A stretch of DNA of 64,000 bases, from NCBI GenBank assembly GCA_013416635.1, contig JACCHT010000001.1, forward strand, positions 1,269,555 through 1,333,554, read 5' to 3'. The notes beneath the pieces are model-generated. The model was given only the letters and a program-made list of their open reading frames with translations, was not told the origin of the DNA and ran no database searches. The position numbers were made by a program, and so were the translations under genes. Source of the DNA: Candidatus Thiodubiliella endoseptemdiera (lineage in GTDB: Bacteria > Pseudomonadota > Gammaproteobacteria > PS1 > Pseudothioglobaceae). Positions 11,814-22,002 of this stretch are shown here, in pieces (positions within the stretch are counted from its first letter, which is position 1; each line of letters begins with the position of its first letter).

Positions 11814-12918
11814 TTAAACCCGCATTGGCATAACTACATATTGATAAGTATCATCACCAATACTACTTAATAAACAAGATTGGTTTTCACCATTAGGTAT
11901 AACCATATTTACATTATCAGAAGTAAGGTTTTCTAAAATAGAAATAAGATAATGGATATTAAAAGTAATTTCTATTTCTTTATTAAAGTTATCAATATCA
12001 ATTTTAGTTTTTGCTTGGCCTCGCTCTGAATGTGAGAATATATTAATTTGATTGCCTTTAAATGCTAATTTAACACCTTTAGTGCGTTCATCAGCAAAAA
12101 TAGAGGCTTGTTGCAGATTATCTAAGAAGCTTTTGACGGTTAATAACAACAGTATTTTCATAATCTGTTGGAATAACTTGTAAATAATTAGGAAAATTAC
12201 CATCAATTAAACGACTGATAATAGTGATACTATCACTGGTTAAGTAAAAGTAATTGTCTGAAAGATGAATATCTACATTGGCATTTTCATCTTTACTAAG
12301 GATTTTAATTAATTCTAATACTGCTTTTCTTGGCAAAATAACAGTTTTTTTATTGGTTAATTCATTCTCTTGTTTAATCTCACCAATAGCTAAACGATGA
12401 CCATCAGTAGCAACGACAATGATATTATCTTTTGTTACTTCAAAATATAAACCGTTTAAATAAGCACGAATATCTTGATTACCCATTGAAAATGCTGTAT
12501 TTTCAATAAGTTCTTTTAAAATAAGTCGTTTAATATGAATAATTTCGCTGTCTTTAATTTTTGGTAATGAAGGGAAATCTTTTGTGTTAAAAGTATTTAA
12601 TTCAAATGAATTGTTATTGACTTTGATATAAATTTTAGTTTCTTCAATTATAAATTCAATGATTGTTTCTTCTGTAAGTTTACGAACAATATCAATTAAA
12701 TCTTTTGCAAAAATTGTAAAACAAGCTTCTTCTTTGGCTTGGATTTTTTTTGATGCACGCAATTCAATTTCCATATCGGTTGTAGTTAATGTTAACTTCC
12801 CATCTTTTAATTGAATAAGTACATGGGAGAGAATAGGAAGTGTTTGATTTTTTTCAACAACACTAATAACAGATTGCAAGGGTCCTAATAATTCTTTGAC
12901 GGTAAGTTGTATATTCAT
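11814..12918 (-). pseudogene. dnaN: DNA polymerase III sliding clamp (beta), one frameshift
   Basis: The ring-shaped processivity clamp, essential in bacteria. Domains 1 and 2 read from 12918 (MNIQLTVKELLGPLQSVISV, FPSLPKI, ATDGHRLAIGE), and domain 3 reads in another frame to 11814 (SFLDNLQQASIFADERTKG, ending YVVMPMRV). The break is near 12120-12128, where CGT CAA AAG C should be CGT CAA AGC: one extra A. With it removed the protein is continuous and about 367 residues, normal for DnaN. Because the gene cannot be lost, a base-calling error is the simplest reading. Confidence 0.93.
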
Positions 12919-13055
12919 AAAAGTTTCTCTTAATTAAATAGTTATTATTAATATTAGTTAACCTGTTTTCTGTTGAAAACTAATTATTTTCTTGAAAAAA
13001 CAAATAATTAAATGGTTGATAATAATGTCTTATTTTATGTAAAAACGATAACAAA

Positions 13056-13064
13056 TGTGCATAA
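13056..13064 (-). promoter_or_regulatory. DnaA box
   Basis: Reads TGTGCATAA on the plus strand, i.e. TTATGCACA, which fits TTATNCACA exactly. Confidence 0.6.
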
Positions 13065-13092
13065 TTTTAAATTATTTGTTAAGTTATTAAAG

Positions 13093-13101
13093 TTATTCAC
13101 A
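13093..13101 (+). promoter_or_regulatory. DnaA box
   Basis: TTATTCACA, which fits TTATNCACA exactly, 28 nt from the first box and in the opposite orientation. Confidence 0.6.
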
Positions 13102-13131
13102 ATGAATTGGAAAACACTCTGGGGATATTGT

Positions 13132-14430
13132 TTATAAGTTGGCTAATTTTAGTTTGAGTAACTCGTATTCATTCCTTATTTCAGTGTCATTTTCCACTTT
13201 TTCTTTAATTTTTTTAATGGAGTGTAAAATTGTGGAATGATCTCTATTTCCAAAATGTTTTCCAATTTTAGATAGTGAAAAGTTGGTCATTTCGTGAGTG
13301 ATGAAAATCGCCATTTGTCTAGCTAAAACAATATGATGTTTTCGAGTTTGAGAACTTAAATCAGAGACAGTGACAGTATAATGTTTGGCACTTTCTTTTT
13401 GAATATCATTAATATCAATATTGTTAATTTTTGGCTTAATTAAATCCTCAAGTGCTATATCGATAACCTCTTTGGTAATAATCAAATTGTTCTGTTTAGA
13501 GAAGTTAACAAATGCTTTAAGTTTGAGTAGTGCTCCTTCTAGGTCACGCACATTTGAAGTGATATTACTGGCAATATAAAGTGCTGTATCCTCATTTAGA
13601 TTGATGTTAATGATTTTATTTTCTGCTTTTTTTAGCAATATAGCAGCGCGCATTTCCAACTCGGGTGGAGCGAGAGATAAATTTAATCCTTGTGCAAATC
13701 TTGTTTTTAAGCGATCCTCTAAGGACCTAATGTTGGTTGGTGGCTGATCGCAAGTGAAAATAATTTGCTTCTTAGTAGTAAATAAAAAGTTAAAAATATG
13801 AAAAAACTCTTCTTGTGATTTTTCTTTACCGGCAATTAAGTGGATATCATCTACCAATAATAAATCAGCAGATTGGTAATAGGTTTTGATATTTTCAATA
13901 GTCTTGTGGCGCAAGCTAGTAGTAATGTTTCTAACAAAATCCATAACAGGCGCGTAAATTACTTTGATTTTTGGGTCTTGTGATTTTACTAAATGCCCTG
14001 CTGCTTGCATTAAATGAGTTTTCCCCAATCCAGAGCCACCGTAAATAATACAAGGATTGTAAGGAGATTTTTTAAGGTTTTCAGCGATTTGTCGAATAGC
14101 GCCGTAGGCAATTTGATTGGCAGTACCCATTACTAAATTATCAAAAGTGTATTCTGAAAATAAAGGTGTTGCGTGTTTTGTATTTTTTTTGATTTTTTGT
14201 GTTTCAATGCCAATCTCAATTTTAAGATTTTTGTCGTATTGTGCGACAGCGACCTTAATTTTCTGTTTTAGATTTTTTTTAAGATAATCTACTGCTGAAA
14301 CATTGGGCGCTAATATGGTTAAAACCCCTTCTTTCTCTGATACCTTTAACGGCTGAATCCAAACGCTATATTCTGTAAGAGGTACAGTGTCTTTTAGAAT
14401 TTTAAGGCAATTTTTCCAAGCTGTTGGCAT
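13132..14430 (-). CDS. dnaA: Chromosomal replication initiator DnaA
   Basis: AAA+ initiator that melts oriC. Domain I starts MPTAWKNCLKILKDTVP, so I take the Met at 14430; the frame reaches 14475 but the added 15 residues are unlike DnaA. Walker A YGGSGLGKTHLMQAAGH, Walker B LLLVDDIHLIAG, and the C-terminal DNA-binding signature GNRDHSTILHSIKKI. About 432 residues, slightly short because linker domain II is small (roughly residues 85-105). First gene of the dnaA-dnaN-recF-gyrB run. Confidence 0.96.
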   Translation of the reverse strand: MPTAWKNCLKILKDTVPLTEYSVWIQPLKVSEKEGVLTILAPNVSAVDYLKKNLKQKIKVAVAQYDKNLKIEIGIETQKIKKNTKHATPLFSEYTFDNLVMGTANQIAYGAIRQIAENLKKSPYNPCIIYGGSGLGKTHLMQAAGHLVKSQDPKIKVIYAPVMDFVRNITTSLRHKTIENIKTYYQSADLLLVDDIHLIAGKEKSQEEFFHIFNFLFTTKKQIIFTCDQPPTNIRSLEDRLKTRFAQGLNLSLAPPELEMRAAILLKKAENKIININLNEDTALYIASNITSNVRDLEGALLKLKAFVNFSKQNNLIITKEVIDIALEDLIKPKINNIDINDIQKESAKHYTVTVSDLSSQTRKHHIVLARQMAIFITHEMTNFSLSKIGKHFGNRDHSTILHSIKKIKEKVENDTEIRNEYELLKLKLANL

Positions 14431-14542
14431 ATTAATTTTTAAACTGATTAAGGTAACTATTTTAGTCGTTGTCACTACAAAGTTTTGATGTAAATTGGAA
14501 CAAATACTGATATACTTTATCGCTATTGATTTTTAAGGTTTA

Positions 14543-15067
14543 ATGAAAATGGAATTACTTGAAAAATTTTTTGAAAAAATATTATGGAATTCACGCTTAA
14601 TGGTGCTTGTCGCTGTTATTTCTTCACTGTTGTTGTCATTATTGTTATTTGTTGTTACTGCGGTTGATGCTGGCACACTACTGGTGCATATTGGCGATTA
14701 TTTGGAGGCAACTGTTGAGGTTAGAAAAACTTTAAAAATAGAAATGGTGGCACATACCGTTGGTGCGATTGATGGATTCTTATTGGCAACTATTTTATTG
14801 ATATTTTCACTGGGCTTGTATGAGTTATTTATTAGCGATATTGACGATGCCAAAGAGAGTGACAGGTCTTCCAAGGTATTGGTGATTAATTCATTAGATG
14901 ACTTGAAATCAAAATTGGCAAAAGTTATTTTAATGATTTTAGTTGTTACCTTTTTTGAAGTTTCGCTGTCGATGACCTTTGTGGAGGCACTTGATTTAGT
15001 ATATTTTGCCTTCGGTATTTTGATGGTTTCTTTGGCACTTTATTTCAGTTCAAAATCATCGCATTAA
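14543..15067 (+). CDS. yqhA: YqhA family (UPF0114) membrane protein
   Basis: 174 residues with about four hydrophobic helices (MVLVAVISSLLLSLLLFVV, FLLATILLIFSLGLYELF, VILMILVVTFFEVSLSM, VYFAFGILMVSLALYF). The pattern NSRLMVLVAV and IFSLGLYELFIS fits the UPF0114/YqhA family of unknown function. It is divergent from dnaA with only about 110 nt between the two likely starts, so both promoters sit there. A small hairpin (AACGCT/AGCGT) follows before tpiA. Confidence 0.8.
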   Translation: MKMELLEKFFEKILWNSRLMVLVAVISSLLLSLLLFVVTAVDAGTLLVHIGDYLEATVEVRKTLKIEMVAHTVGAIDGFLLATILLIFSLGLYELFISDIDDAKESDRSSKVLVINSLDDLKSKLAKVILMILVVTFFEVSLSMTFVEALDLVYFAFGILMVSLALYFSSKSSH

Positions 15068-15123
15068 TTGATTTTTAACGCTATTTAGCGTAACATTACT
15101 CATTTTTACAACATATAATCATT

Positions 15124-15873
15124 ATGCGTCAAACAATCGTAGCCGGCAACTGGAAAATGAATGCCTCAAAAGAAAGCGTTAATACTTTGGTATTGGGCAT
15201 TCTTGAAGGCTTACCTGAGGTAAAAAATTCAAAGGTAATTGTTTGCGCACCTTTCCCTTACTTGTCCCAAGTTGAGGCATTAGCCACACATTCTCAATTA
15301 AATCTCGGTGCACAAGATTTAAATGTTAATGCTTCGGGTGCTTTCACGGGCGAAGTGAGTGCAGATATGATTAAAGATTTTGGCGTTAAATATGTCGTTG
15401 TTGGACATTCAGAGCGTAGAAGTCTATATGGTGAAACCGATGAAATCGTTGCTGATAAAGTTCAAGTGGCACTTGATAATGAACTAACCCCATTATTTTG
15501 CATCGGCGAATTGTTAGAAGAAAGAGAATCTGGCAAAACCGAAGTCGTGGTTGCCCGTCAAATCAACGCAGTTATTGCCAAAGTGGGTATCAAAGCCTTT
15601 AAAAATATTATTATTGCTTATGAACCTGTTTGGGCGATTGGCACGGGTGTTACTGCCACACCACAACAAGCGCAAGACACACACGCATTTATTCGTAGCC
15701 TATTGGCTGAAAATGATGCAGACATCGCACAATCAACCCCTATTCTTTATGGCGGCAGCATGAACTCTGCCAATGCAGAAGAATTAATTGCCTGTGAAGA
15801 CATTGATGGTGGTTTGATTGGCGGCGCATCTCTCAAACCAGAAGATTTTCTAAGTATTTGTAAAGCAGGTTAA
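15124..15873 (+). CDS. tpiA: Triosephosphate isomerase
   Basis: Interconverts dihydroxyacetone phosphate and glyceraldehyde 3-phosphate, in glycolysis and the Calvin cycle. 249 residues. Key sites: NWKMN with the catalytic lysine, VVGHSERR with the histidine, AYEPVWAIGTG with the glutamate, and the phosphate-gripping YGGSMNSANAEEL. Followed after 2 nt by secG, a common gammaproteobacterial pairing. Confidence 0.97.
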   Translation: MRQTIVAGNWKMNASKESVNTLVLGILEGLPEVKNSKVIVCAPFPYLSQVEALATHSQLNLGAQDLNVNASGAFTGEVSADMIKDFGVKYVVVGHSERRSLYGETDEIVADKVQVALDNELTPLFCIGELLEERESGKTEVVVARQINAVIAKVGIKAFKNIIIAYEPVWAIGTGVTATPQQAQDTHAFIRSLLAENDADIAQSTPILYGGSMNSANAEELIACEDIDGGLIGGASLKPEDFLSICKAG

Positions 15874-15875
15874 TT

Positions 15876-16217
15876 ATGTCATTTCAAGTTATTTTAATTA
15901 TTCATGTGCTATTGGCTTTAGGCTTAATCGCACTTATTCTAATGCAACACGGCAAAGGCGCTGATGCAGGTGCAGCTTTTGGTGCAGGCGCGTCAGGCTC
16001 TGTATTCGGTGCTCGTGGTGCAAATTCATTTATTTACAAGCTAACTGCTGGCGTTGCGGTTGGCTTTTTTATCACCAGTTTATCATTAGCTTATTTAGCC
16101 ACTAATGAAAATACTGGTGAAACAGAAAAGCCCCAGAGCGTTATGGAAAAAGTGCTTCCAGCACTAGAACTTGATGTGCCAATAATGGACACTCAGGACA
16201 GCGACATTCCTAAATAA
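15876..16217 (+). CDS. secG: Preprotein translocase subunit SecG
   Basis: Small inner-membrane partner of SecYE. 113 residues with two membrane segments (VILIIHVLLALGLIALILM and YKLTAGVAVGFFITSLSLAY) and the family stretch QHGKGADAGAAFGAGASGSV between them. Lies between tpiA and tRNA-Leu, as in many gammaproteobacteria. Confidence 0.95.
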   Translation: MSFQVILIIHVLLALGLIALILMQHGKGADAGAAFGAGASGSVFGARGANSFIYKLTAGVAVGFFITSLSLAYLATNENTGETEKPQSVMEKVLPALELDVPIMDTQDSDIPK

Positions 16218-16223
16218 ATTATT

Positions 16224-16309
16224 GCCGATGTGGTGGAATTGGTAGACACGCTACCTTGAGGGGGTAGTGAGCTACGCTCGTGCGAGTTCGACTCTCGCCA
16301 TCGGCACCA
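16224..16309 (+). tRNA. tRNA-Leu (anticodon GAG)
   Basis: 86 nt with CCA encoded. Acceptor stem GCCGATG / CATCGGC, anticodon stem CTACC / GGTAG around the loop TTGAGGG (anticodon GAG), a long variable arm TGAGCTACGCTCGT as in class II tRNAs, and a T arm GCGAG-TTCGACT-CTCGC. A T run follows. Confidence 0.97.
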
Positions 16310-16350
16310 TTTTTTGACTTTGTATTACAAACGAACTATGTTATAACTTA

Positions 16351-16875
16351 TTATTTCCTATCTAAAATAGTGAAGTGATAGGTGTGTGGGTTTTTTCATC
16401 GGGTGTATGAGACTCTCTAAAGGTTTCAACAAAGTCATCTCGATTGAACTTAGGAGGTGGGCATCGCCTTCAAATTCTCCTTTAATTTGAGTAATATAAA
16501 GTCTGTCAACAAGTGGCACTATTTCAGTTGCAAATAAATCGTCTTTATTTATGTGAGGATTTAAGAATTGCTCATAGACAGACATTCCACCGATAACAAA
16601 AACTTCTTCCTCATCTTTACATTCATCTAATGCCAGTCTTATACTGCCAAAAGTTTGCCGATTTTAGAACTATTTGAAGTGCGAGATAAAATAATATTTC
16701 TTCTATTTGTCAGAGGTTTTCCAATAGAGTCGTAAGTTTTACGCCCCATTAGCACGGTTTTACCGGTGGTGGTTTTTTTAAAATACGCTAAATCTGCTGG
16801 CAGATGCCAAGGTAAAGCATTGTTTTTGCCAATGAGTTGGTTGTCGTCCATTGCGACGATAATTGATAAGCGCAT
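16351..16875 (-). pseudogene. folA: Dihydrofolate reductase, three one-base deletions
   Basis: Reduces dihydrofolate to tetrahydrofolate. Start MRLSIIVAMDDNQLIGKNNA at 16875 (the frame reaches 16899), then LPWHLPADLAYFKKTT and MGRKTYDSIGKPL. The frame shifts near 16655 (one T short in CTTTTGG), near 16456 (one C short in GATGCCCACC) and near 16397 (one A short in GATGAAAAAACCC). Repairing all three gives GSIRLALDE, VFVIGG, FVETFRESHTPDEKNPHTYH and a natural end at 16351: a normal DHFR. All three are homopolymer losses with no other damage, which argues for sequencing error. Confidence 0.9.
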
Positions 16876-16915
16876 AATATAAATAAAGTAAAATAGCATT
16901 CATTTTACAAACACT

Positions 16916-17524
16916 TTGCCTACTGTGTCGTTAATTCTTGCTTCTTCTTCGCCGTTTAGGAAAACATTGCTTAATCAATTGGGGGTAGTGTTTGCTATTG
17001 TTGTTCCTGATATTGATGAATCTAGGCAAGAGAATGAAACGCCTGAGCAGTTGGTATTTCGCTTGGCACAGGAAAAAGCACGCAAAGTGGCAAAAACACA
17101 TAGTGGGCTTATTATTGCTTCAGATCAGGTGGCAACGCTGGCTGATGGCATGGGGGTTGATGATGTGGTTTTGACCAAGCCACATACCCACGAAAACGCT
17201 GTTCGGCAACTTGAAAAAAGTTCTGGGAATGTGGTTACTTTTTTAACCAGTTTGATGCTTTTAAATACAAAACGGATAGAATGCAAACAATTGTCCATAT
17301 ATCCAAGGTATTTTTCAAGGTGTTGGGATGCAGAAACAATTGAAAATTATCTGCGTATAGATCAGCCTTATCAGTGTGCAGGTAGTTTTAAATCTGAAAC
17401 GCCTTTGGGTGCCAGTCTTTTTGAACGCATTGAGGCAGAGGATGCCGATGCAATCGTTGGTCTGCCACTTATTCAACTAACCAAAATGCTGAAAAACGAA
17501 GGCATTAATGGCATAAAAGGCTAG
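16916..17524 (+). CDS. Maf-family nucleotide pyrophosphatase (YceF-like)
   Basis: Maf proteins hydrolyse non-standard or methylated nucleoside triphosphates. Motifs: LILASSSPFRKTLLNQLG at the start, IIASDQVA, KPHTHENAVRQL, and GSFKSETPLGASLFERIEAE with VGLPLIQLTKML at the end; this set is closest to the YceF (m7GTP) subgroup. The stretch about 17285-17325 reads IYPRYFSRCW, unlike the family, while the next frame gives HISKVFFKVL. Two compensating one-base indels are likely there, so a dozen residues of the written protein are probably wrong. Confidence 0.85.
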   Translation: MPTVSLILASSSPFRKTLLNQLGVVFAIVVPDIDESRQENETPEQLVFRLAQEKARKVAKTHSGLIIASDQVATLADGMGVDDVVLTKPHTHENAVRQLEKSSGNVVTFLTSLMLLNTKRIECKQLSIYPRYFSRCWDAETIENYLRIDQPYQCAGSFKSETPLGASLFERIEAEDADAIVGLPLIQLTKMLKNEGINGIKG

Positions 17525-17530
17525 CTTCCT

Positions 17531-20500
17531 ATGTCCTATCTCTATCCACAAGAGCAAAATATCACTCCCTTTGAATTTGGACAAAAGTTCTATTGGGGCG
17601 CTCCACGGCAGCGCACAGGCATTGGCGTTGATTGAATTTGCACAACAACAAGAACAAGTTATTTTGGTGGTGGCAAATGACATTGGTCATTTTGACCAGT
17701 TGTTTAAATCACTACATTTTTATAATACTGACTTGGATATTCTGAGGTTTGATAATTGGGAGGTGTTGGCTTTTGACCATTTTTCCCCGCATCCAGATAT
17801 TACTTCAAGCCGACTCAATACCCTGTCAAAACTACCCAATCTTAAACGCGGAATTGTCATTACTACGCTAGAATCATTAACACAGCAATTATGTCCGTTA
17901 GCGTTTAGCAAAGCATACAGTTTTAGCCTGAAAGTTGGCGATACACTAGAGTTGCAAACTTTCGCCCAGCGCTTGCTTAAAATCGGCTATAACCGAGTAA
18001 CAAAAGTAATGGAGCGCGGCGAGTTTAGTGTCAAAGGCTCTCTGATAGACTTGTATCCGATGGGTGCAAAACTGCCGTGTCGCTTAGACTTGTTTGACCA
18101 AGAAATTGAATCTATTCGCCTGTTTGATATTTCAACACAGCGTTCTACCGAAGTAACGCAAGAAATTTCTTTATTGCCCGCCAGAGAATTTTCCACTGAC
18201 CAAAATAGTATCAAGATTTTTAAAGAAAACTATCAAAAGACTTTCGGACATACTAACGGCTTTATTTTTGATGAAGTTACTGAATCACGCCTACCAATCG
18301 GCATTGAGTTTTATCTTTCGTTATTTTTTACCCGCACCAATACCTTATTTGATTATCTACCAAACGACAGCATTATTGCTACCAACGAAGGTTTCAGTTC
18401 ACGGGTAGCGTTAATTTACGATGAAATCGACAGCCGATACCAACAAGCCAGTGAGAATTTTGACAGACTGCCACTGCCTGTTAAGCAAGTTTTTATTGAG
18501 CAGCAGCAGTTATTTAGTCAAGTCAAACAACGACAACAATTATTGATTGGCAGTTCAAAAAGCGAGGAAAAGTTAGGTCATTTGAATTTTGACAGCAGGT
18601 TGTTGCCACCGCTGAATATCAACGCACAAAACAAAGTGCCACTAAATAAATTTCTAGTTTTTGAGAAAAAATTTAGTGGCAAGATTTTGATTGTTTGTGA
18701 ATCCAAGGGGCGACAAAGCGTGCTGAGTGACTTGCTTATTAGTCACCAACTCAATCCCAATCCAGTTGAGGGCTGGCAAGGCTTTTTGAATAGCGATAAA
18801 AAACTTTGTATCACCAACGATGAACTTAGTGAGGGCTTGCTAACCGAAGATATTGCCATTATTACCGAAGTTAATTTGTTCGGTGCCGATGTGGTCAAAC
18901 AGCAAAGACGGCGGCGAGCCAAACACAAGGATTTTGATGAAGCGATTAAATCTTTGGTGGAAATTCAAATTGGCGATCCTATTGTGCATGAAAAGTTATG
19001 GTGTGGGACGGTACTTAGGGCTAAAAACACAAACTTTTGACGGTTTAACGCAAGACTTCTTAATGTTGGAATATGCCAAAGGTTCAAAACTGATGGTGCC
19101 AATGACCTCGCTTAACTTAATTTCTCGTTATTCTGGTGCATCGTCAGAGACTGCACCACTGCACAAACTCGGCACCAACCAATGGACTAAAGCCAAGCAA
19201 AAAGCACATGAAGCCCTGTATGACATTGCCGCTGAATTACTAGAAATCTATGCCAAACGCGCGTCGCAAAGAGGCTTTGCCTTTCCTGCGCCAGACGATG
19301 CTTACAACTCGTTTGTTGCCAGTTTTCCTTTTGAGGAGACCCCCGACCAGCTCAAAACCATGGGCGAGGTATTGGCGGATATGCAATCACATAAGCCAAT
19401 GGACAGGCTGGTATGTGGCGATGTCGGCTTTGGTAAAACTGAGATTGCCATGCGTGCTGCATTCTTAGCGGTTGAATCTGGCAAGCAAGTCGCCATTTTG
19501 GTGCCGACCACGCTACTCGCCAACCAGCATTATGCCTCTTTCAAAGATAGATTTATTAACTATCCTGTTGAAATCGCTGCCTTGTCACGCTTTCAAAGCA
19601 CCAAAGAACAAACGCAAATCAAGCAAAAACTGCTCGCTGGCACTTGCGATATTGTTATCGGCACACACAAGTTGATTCAGGGCAGTATCAAATACAAACA
19701 ACTGGGTTTGGTGATTATTGATGAAGAACACCGATTTGGCGTTAAACAGAAAGAAACATTGAAAAAAATGCGTGGACGCAGCGACATTCTCACCATGACT
19801 GCCACCCCAATTCCACGCACGCTGAATATGGCACTTGGCTCGCTTAGAGAGCTCTCAATTATTGCTACGCCACCACAAGGGCGAAGTGCGATTCAAACCT
19901 TTGTTAAAGAATGGGACGATGATGCGATTAAAGAGGCTTGCTCTCGCGAGATGCACCGTGGCGGTCAAATATTTGTTTTGCACAATGACATTGACACCAT
20001 TGATAATATGGCAGAGAAACTCAAGACATTAATGAAAAATGTACATATCCGTATCGCTCATGGGCAAATGCCCAGCCGTGAATTAGAGCAAATTATGAGT
20101 GATTTTTATCACGGTCGCTTTCAGATTTTGGTCTGCACCACCATCATTGAAACGGGTATTGATATTCCAAATGCTAATACCATCATCATTAACAACGCAC
20201 AAAACTTTGGTTTGGCACAATTGCACCAGTTGCGTGGCAGGGTAGGTCGTTCACACCATAGAGCCTATGCTTATCTAGTCATCAAATCCCACCAATCACT
20301 CAGCAATAACGCTAGAAAACGCTTAGAAGCGGTGGAATCTTTGGAAGAATTGGGCGCTGGATTTATGCTTGCCAACCATGACTTAGAGATTCGTGGTGCA
20401 GGCGATTTACTGGGCGACAACCAGTCGGGAAAAATTAGCGAGATTGGCTTTAACCTTTATCATGACTTGCTTAAACGCACAGTTGATGCGATGCGTGCAG

Positions 20501-20970
20501 GCAAAAAAATCAATCTAAATGACCCCATCAACCATGAAGTTAATATTGATACTGGGCTTGCTTGCATTATTCCCGATACTTATTTGGGTGATGTGCATGA
20601 GCGCTTGGTTTTATATAAACGCATCGCCAATGGCAAAGACAATGACGAGCTCAAAGACTTAACCATTGAAATGATTGACCGTTTTGGCTTATTGCCAGAT
20701 CCCACTAAAAACCTATTTGCTGCCACTCGACTTAAACTTTCCTGTGAAAAAATCGGCATTGATAAAGTTTCAATTTATGATGACAAAGCCCACATTATTT
20801 TTTCAGACAAAATTAACATTGAACCCATTAAAATCATCAACTTGGTGCAAACCCAGCCCAACAACTATCAACTCAAAGGACAAAATCAGTTAATTTTTAA
20901 GCGCGAGATGCCTGAAACCATTGAGCGGATTGAGTTAATTGAAGACCTGTTAAAAACTTTAGAAACCTAG
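17531..20970 (+). pseudogene. mfd: Transcription-repair coupling factor Mfd, frameshifts
   Basis: Mfd removes RNA polymerase stalled at DNA damage and recruits UvrAB. About 1,145 residues after repair. The first residues (MSYLYPQEQNIT from 17531) are in a different frame from ALHGSAQALALIEFA, with a break near 17560. A second break lies near 18997, where AAGTTATGG should be AAGTATGG so that DPIVHEKYGVGRYLGLKT reads through. Beyond that the RecG-like translocase is intact: VCGDVGFGKTEIAMRAAF, IIDEEHRFGV, TATPIPRTLNMALG, QLRGRVGRSHHRAYAYL. The C-terminal TRCF domain ends at 20970. Single-base indels only; probably functional in life. Confidence 0.92.
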
Positions 20971-21014
20971 CGAGTTAGCGGTCAGGCGGAGTGTCTTTAA
21001 GCGATTATTATAAT

Positions 21015-21956
21015 TCAAAACAAAGGTTCGCCATAATTTTGTTGATATAAGTGTTCAATTTCTGTCAAATCAAACTGATGATTTTGCGTGCCTAAATGTG
21101 CAATTTTAATTGCACCTAAAAGTCCAGCGAGTTGACCTGTGGTTTTCCAGTCCATATCGTTCATTAAGCCGTATAACAGCCCAGCACGATAAGCATCGCC
21201 ACAGCCTGTTGGGTCTTGAGTGGATTGCGTTTTTGCTGGGGCAATGTTAATCACTTCGTTGCCTGTGTGAATCTCGCTGCCTTCACCACCTTTGGTGATG
21301 ATGAGCGCATTTACCATTGAGGCGACGGTTGTTAAATCTAAGCCTGTTTTTTCTTGTAGCATTTGTGATTCATAGTCATTGACCGCTACATAGTTTGCTT
21401 GTTTAATAAAGGTGATTAATTCTGCGCCTGAGAACATCGGCATGCCTTGACCTGGGTCAAAGATAAAAGGGATGTGTGCATCGCTAAATTGCTGGGCGTG
21501 CTGAATCATGCCATCGCGCCCATCAGGCGAGACGATGCCAATATCAGCCACAGAAACATCGCTGACTTTGTTTTGGTGTGATTCGCTCATTGCCCCTGGG
21601 TGGAAGGCGGTAATTTGGTTGTCATCCATATCGGTGGTGATAAAGGCTTGGCCTGTATAAGCGTCTTTAATTGCTTTTATATGCGTGGTATTCATATGAT
21701 GAGATTCCATCCAGTTCATATAGGGTGCAAAATCTTCGCCTACGGTTGCCATTGGTATGGAGTTGGCACCGAGTAAATGTAAGTTATAGGCGATATTGCC
21801 ACCACAACCACCAAACTCTTTGCGCATCGTCGGCACTAAGAATGAGACATTGAGCATATGCACCTTGTCGGGCAAGATGTGGTTTTTGAATTGGTCGTGA
21901 AAAACCATAATAGAATCAAAGGCGTAAGAGCCACAAATGAGTGCTGTTTTTGACAT
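21015..21956 (-). CDS. PfkB-family carbohydrate/adenosine kinase
   Basis: Sugar or nucleoside kinase of the ribokinase fold. Motifs: KEFGGCGGNIAYNLHLLGA near residue 45 and the C-terminal ATP and catalytic site DPTGCGDAYRAGLLYGL. Annotated homologues are often called adenosine kinase, but the substrate cannot be fixed from sequence. I start it at the ATG at 21956 (MSKTALICGSYAFDS), which has GGAGAAATACT before it; the frame reaches 21983 without another ribosome site. It follows ispH with a 9-bp hairpin between. Confidence 0.85.
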   Translation of the reverse strand: MSKTALICGSYAFDSIMVFHDQFKNHILPDKVHMLNVSFLVPTMRKEFGGCGGNIAYNLHLLGANSIPMATVGEDFAPYMNWMESHHMNTTHIKAIKDAYTGQAFITTDMDDNQITAFHPGAMSESHQNKVSDVSVADIGIVSPDGRDGMIQHAQQFSDAHIPFIFDPGQGMPMFSGAELITFIKQANYVAVNDYESQMLQEKTGLDLTTVASMVNALIITKGGEGSEIHTGNEVINIAPAKTQSTQDPTGCGDAYRAGLLYGLMNDMDWKTTGQLAGLLGAIKIAHLGTQNHQFDLTEIEHLYQQNYGEPLF

Positions 21957-21976
21957 AGTATTTCTCCTTTTTTTAT

Positions 21977-21999
21977 TTGACAAGGTTCGACCTTGTCAA
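21977..21999. promoter_or_regulatory. Hairpin between ispH and the pfkB-family kinase
   Basis: Perfect 9-bp stem TTGACAAGG / CCTTGTCAA with a 5-nt loop. No T run follows on the minus strand, so it is more likely an mRNA-stability or attenuation element than a terminator. Confidence 0.45.
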
Positions 22000-22002
22000 G
22001 GG

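Larger units (their letters stand above)
12919..13131. other. Candidate replication origin (oriC) between dnaA and dnaN
   Basis: This gene-free, very AT-rich gap holds two good DnaA boxes: TTATTCACA at 13093-13101 and, on the other strand, TTATGCACA (read as TGTGCATAA at 13056-13064). A small inverted repeat GTTTTC/GAAAAC sits at 12964-12979. Position between dnaA and dnaN is a usual site for oriC. Only two clear boxes are seen, so it could also be a DnaA-controlled operon promoter region. Confidence 0.5.
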
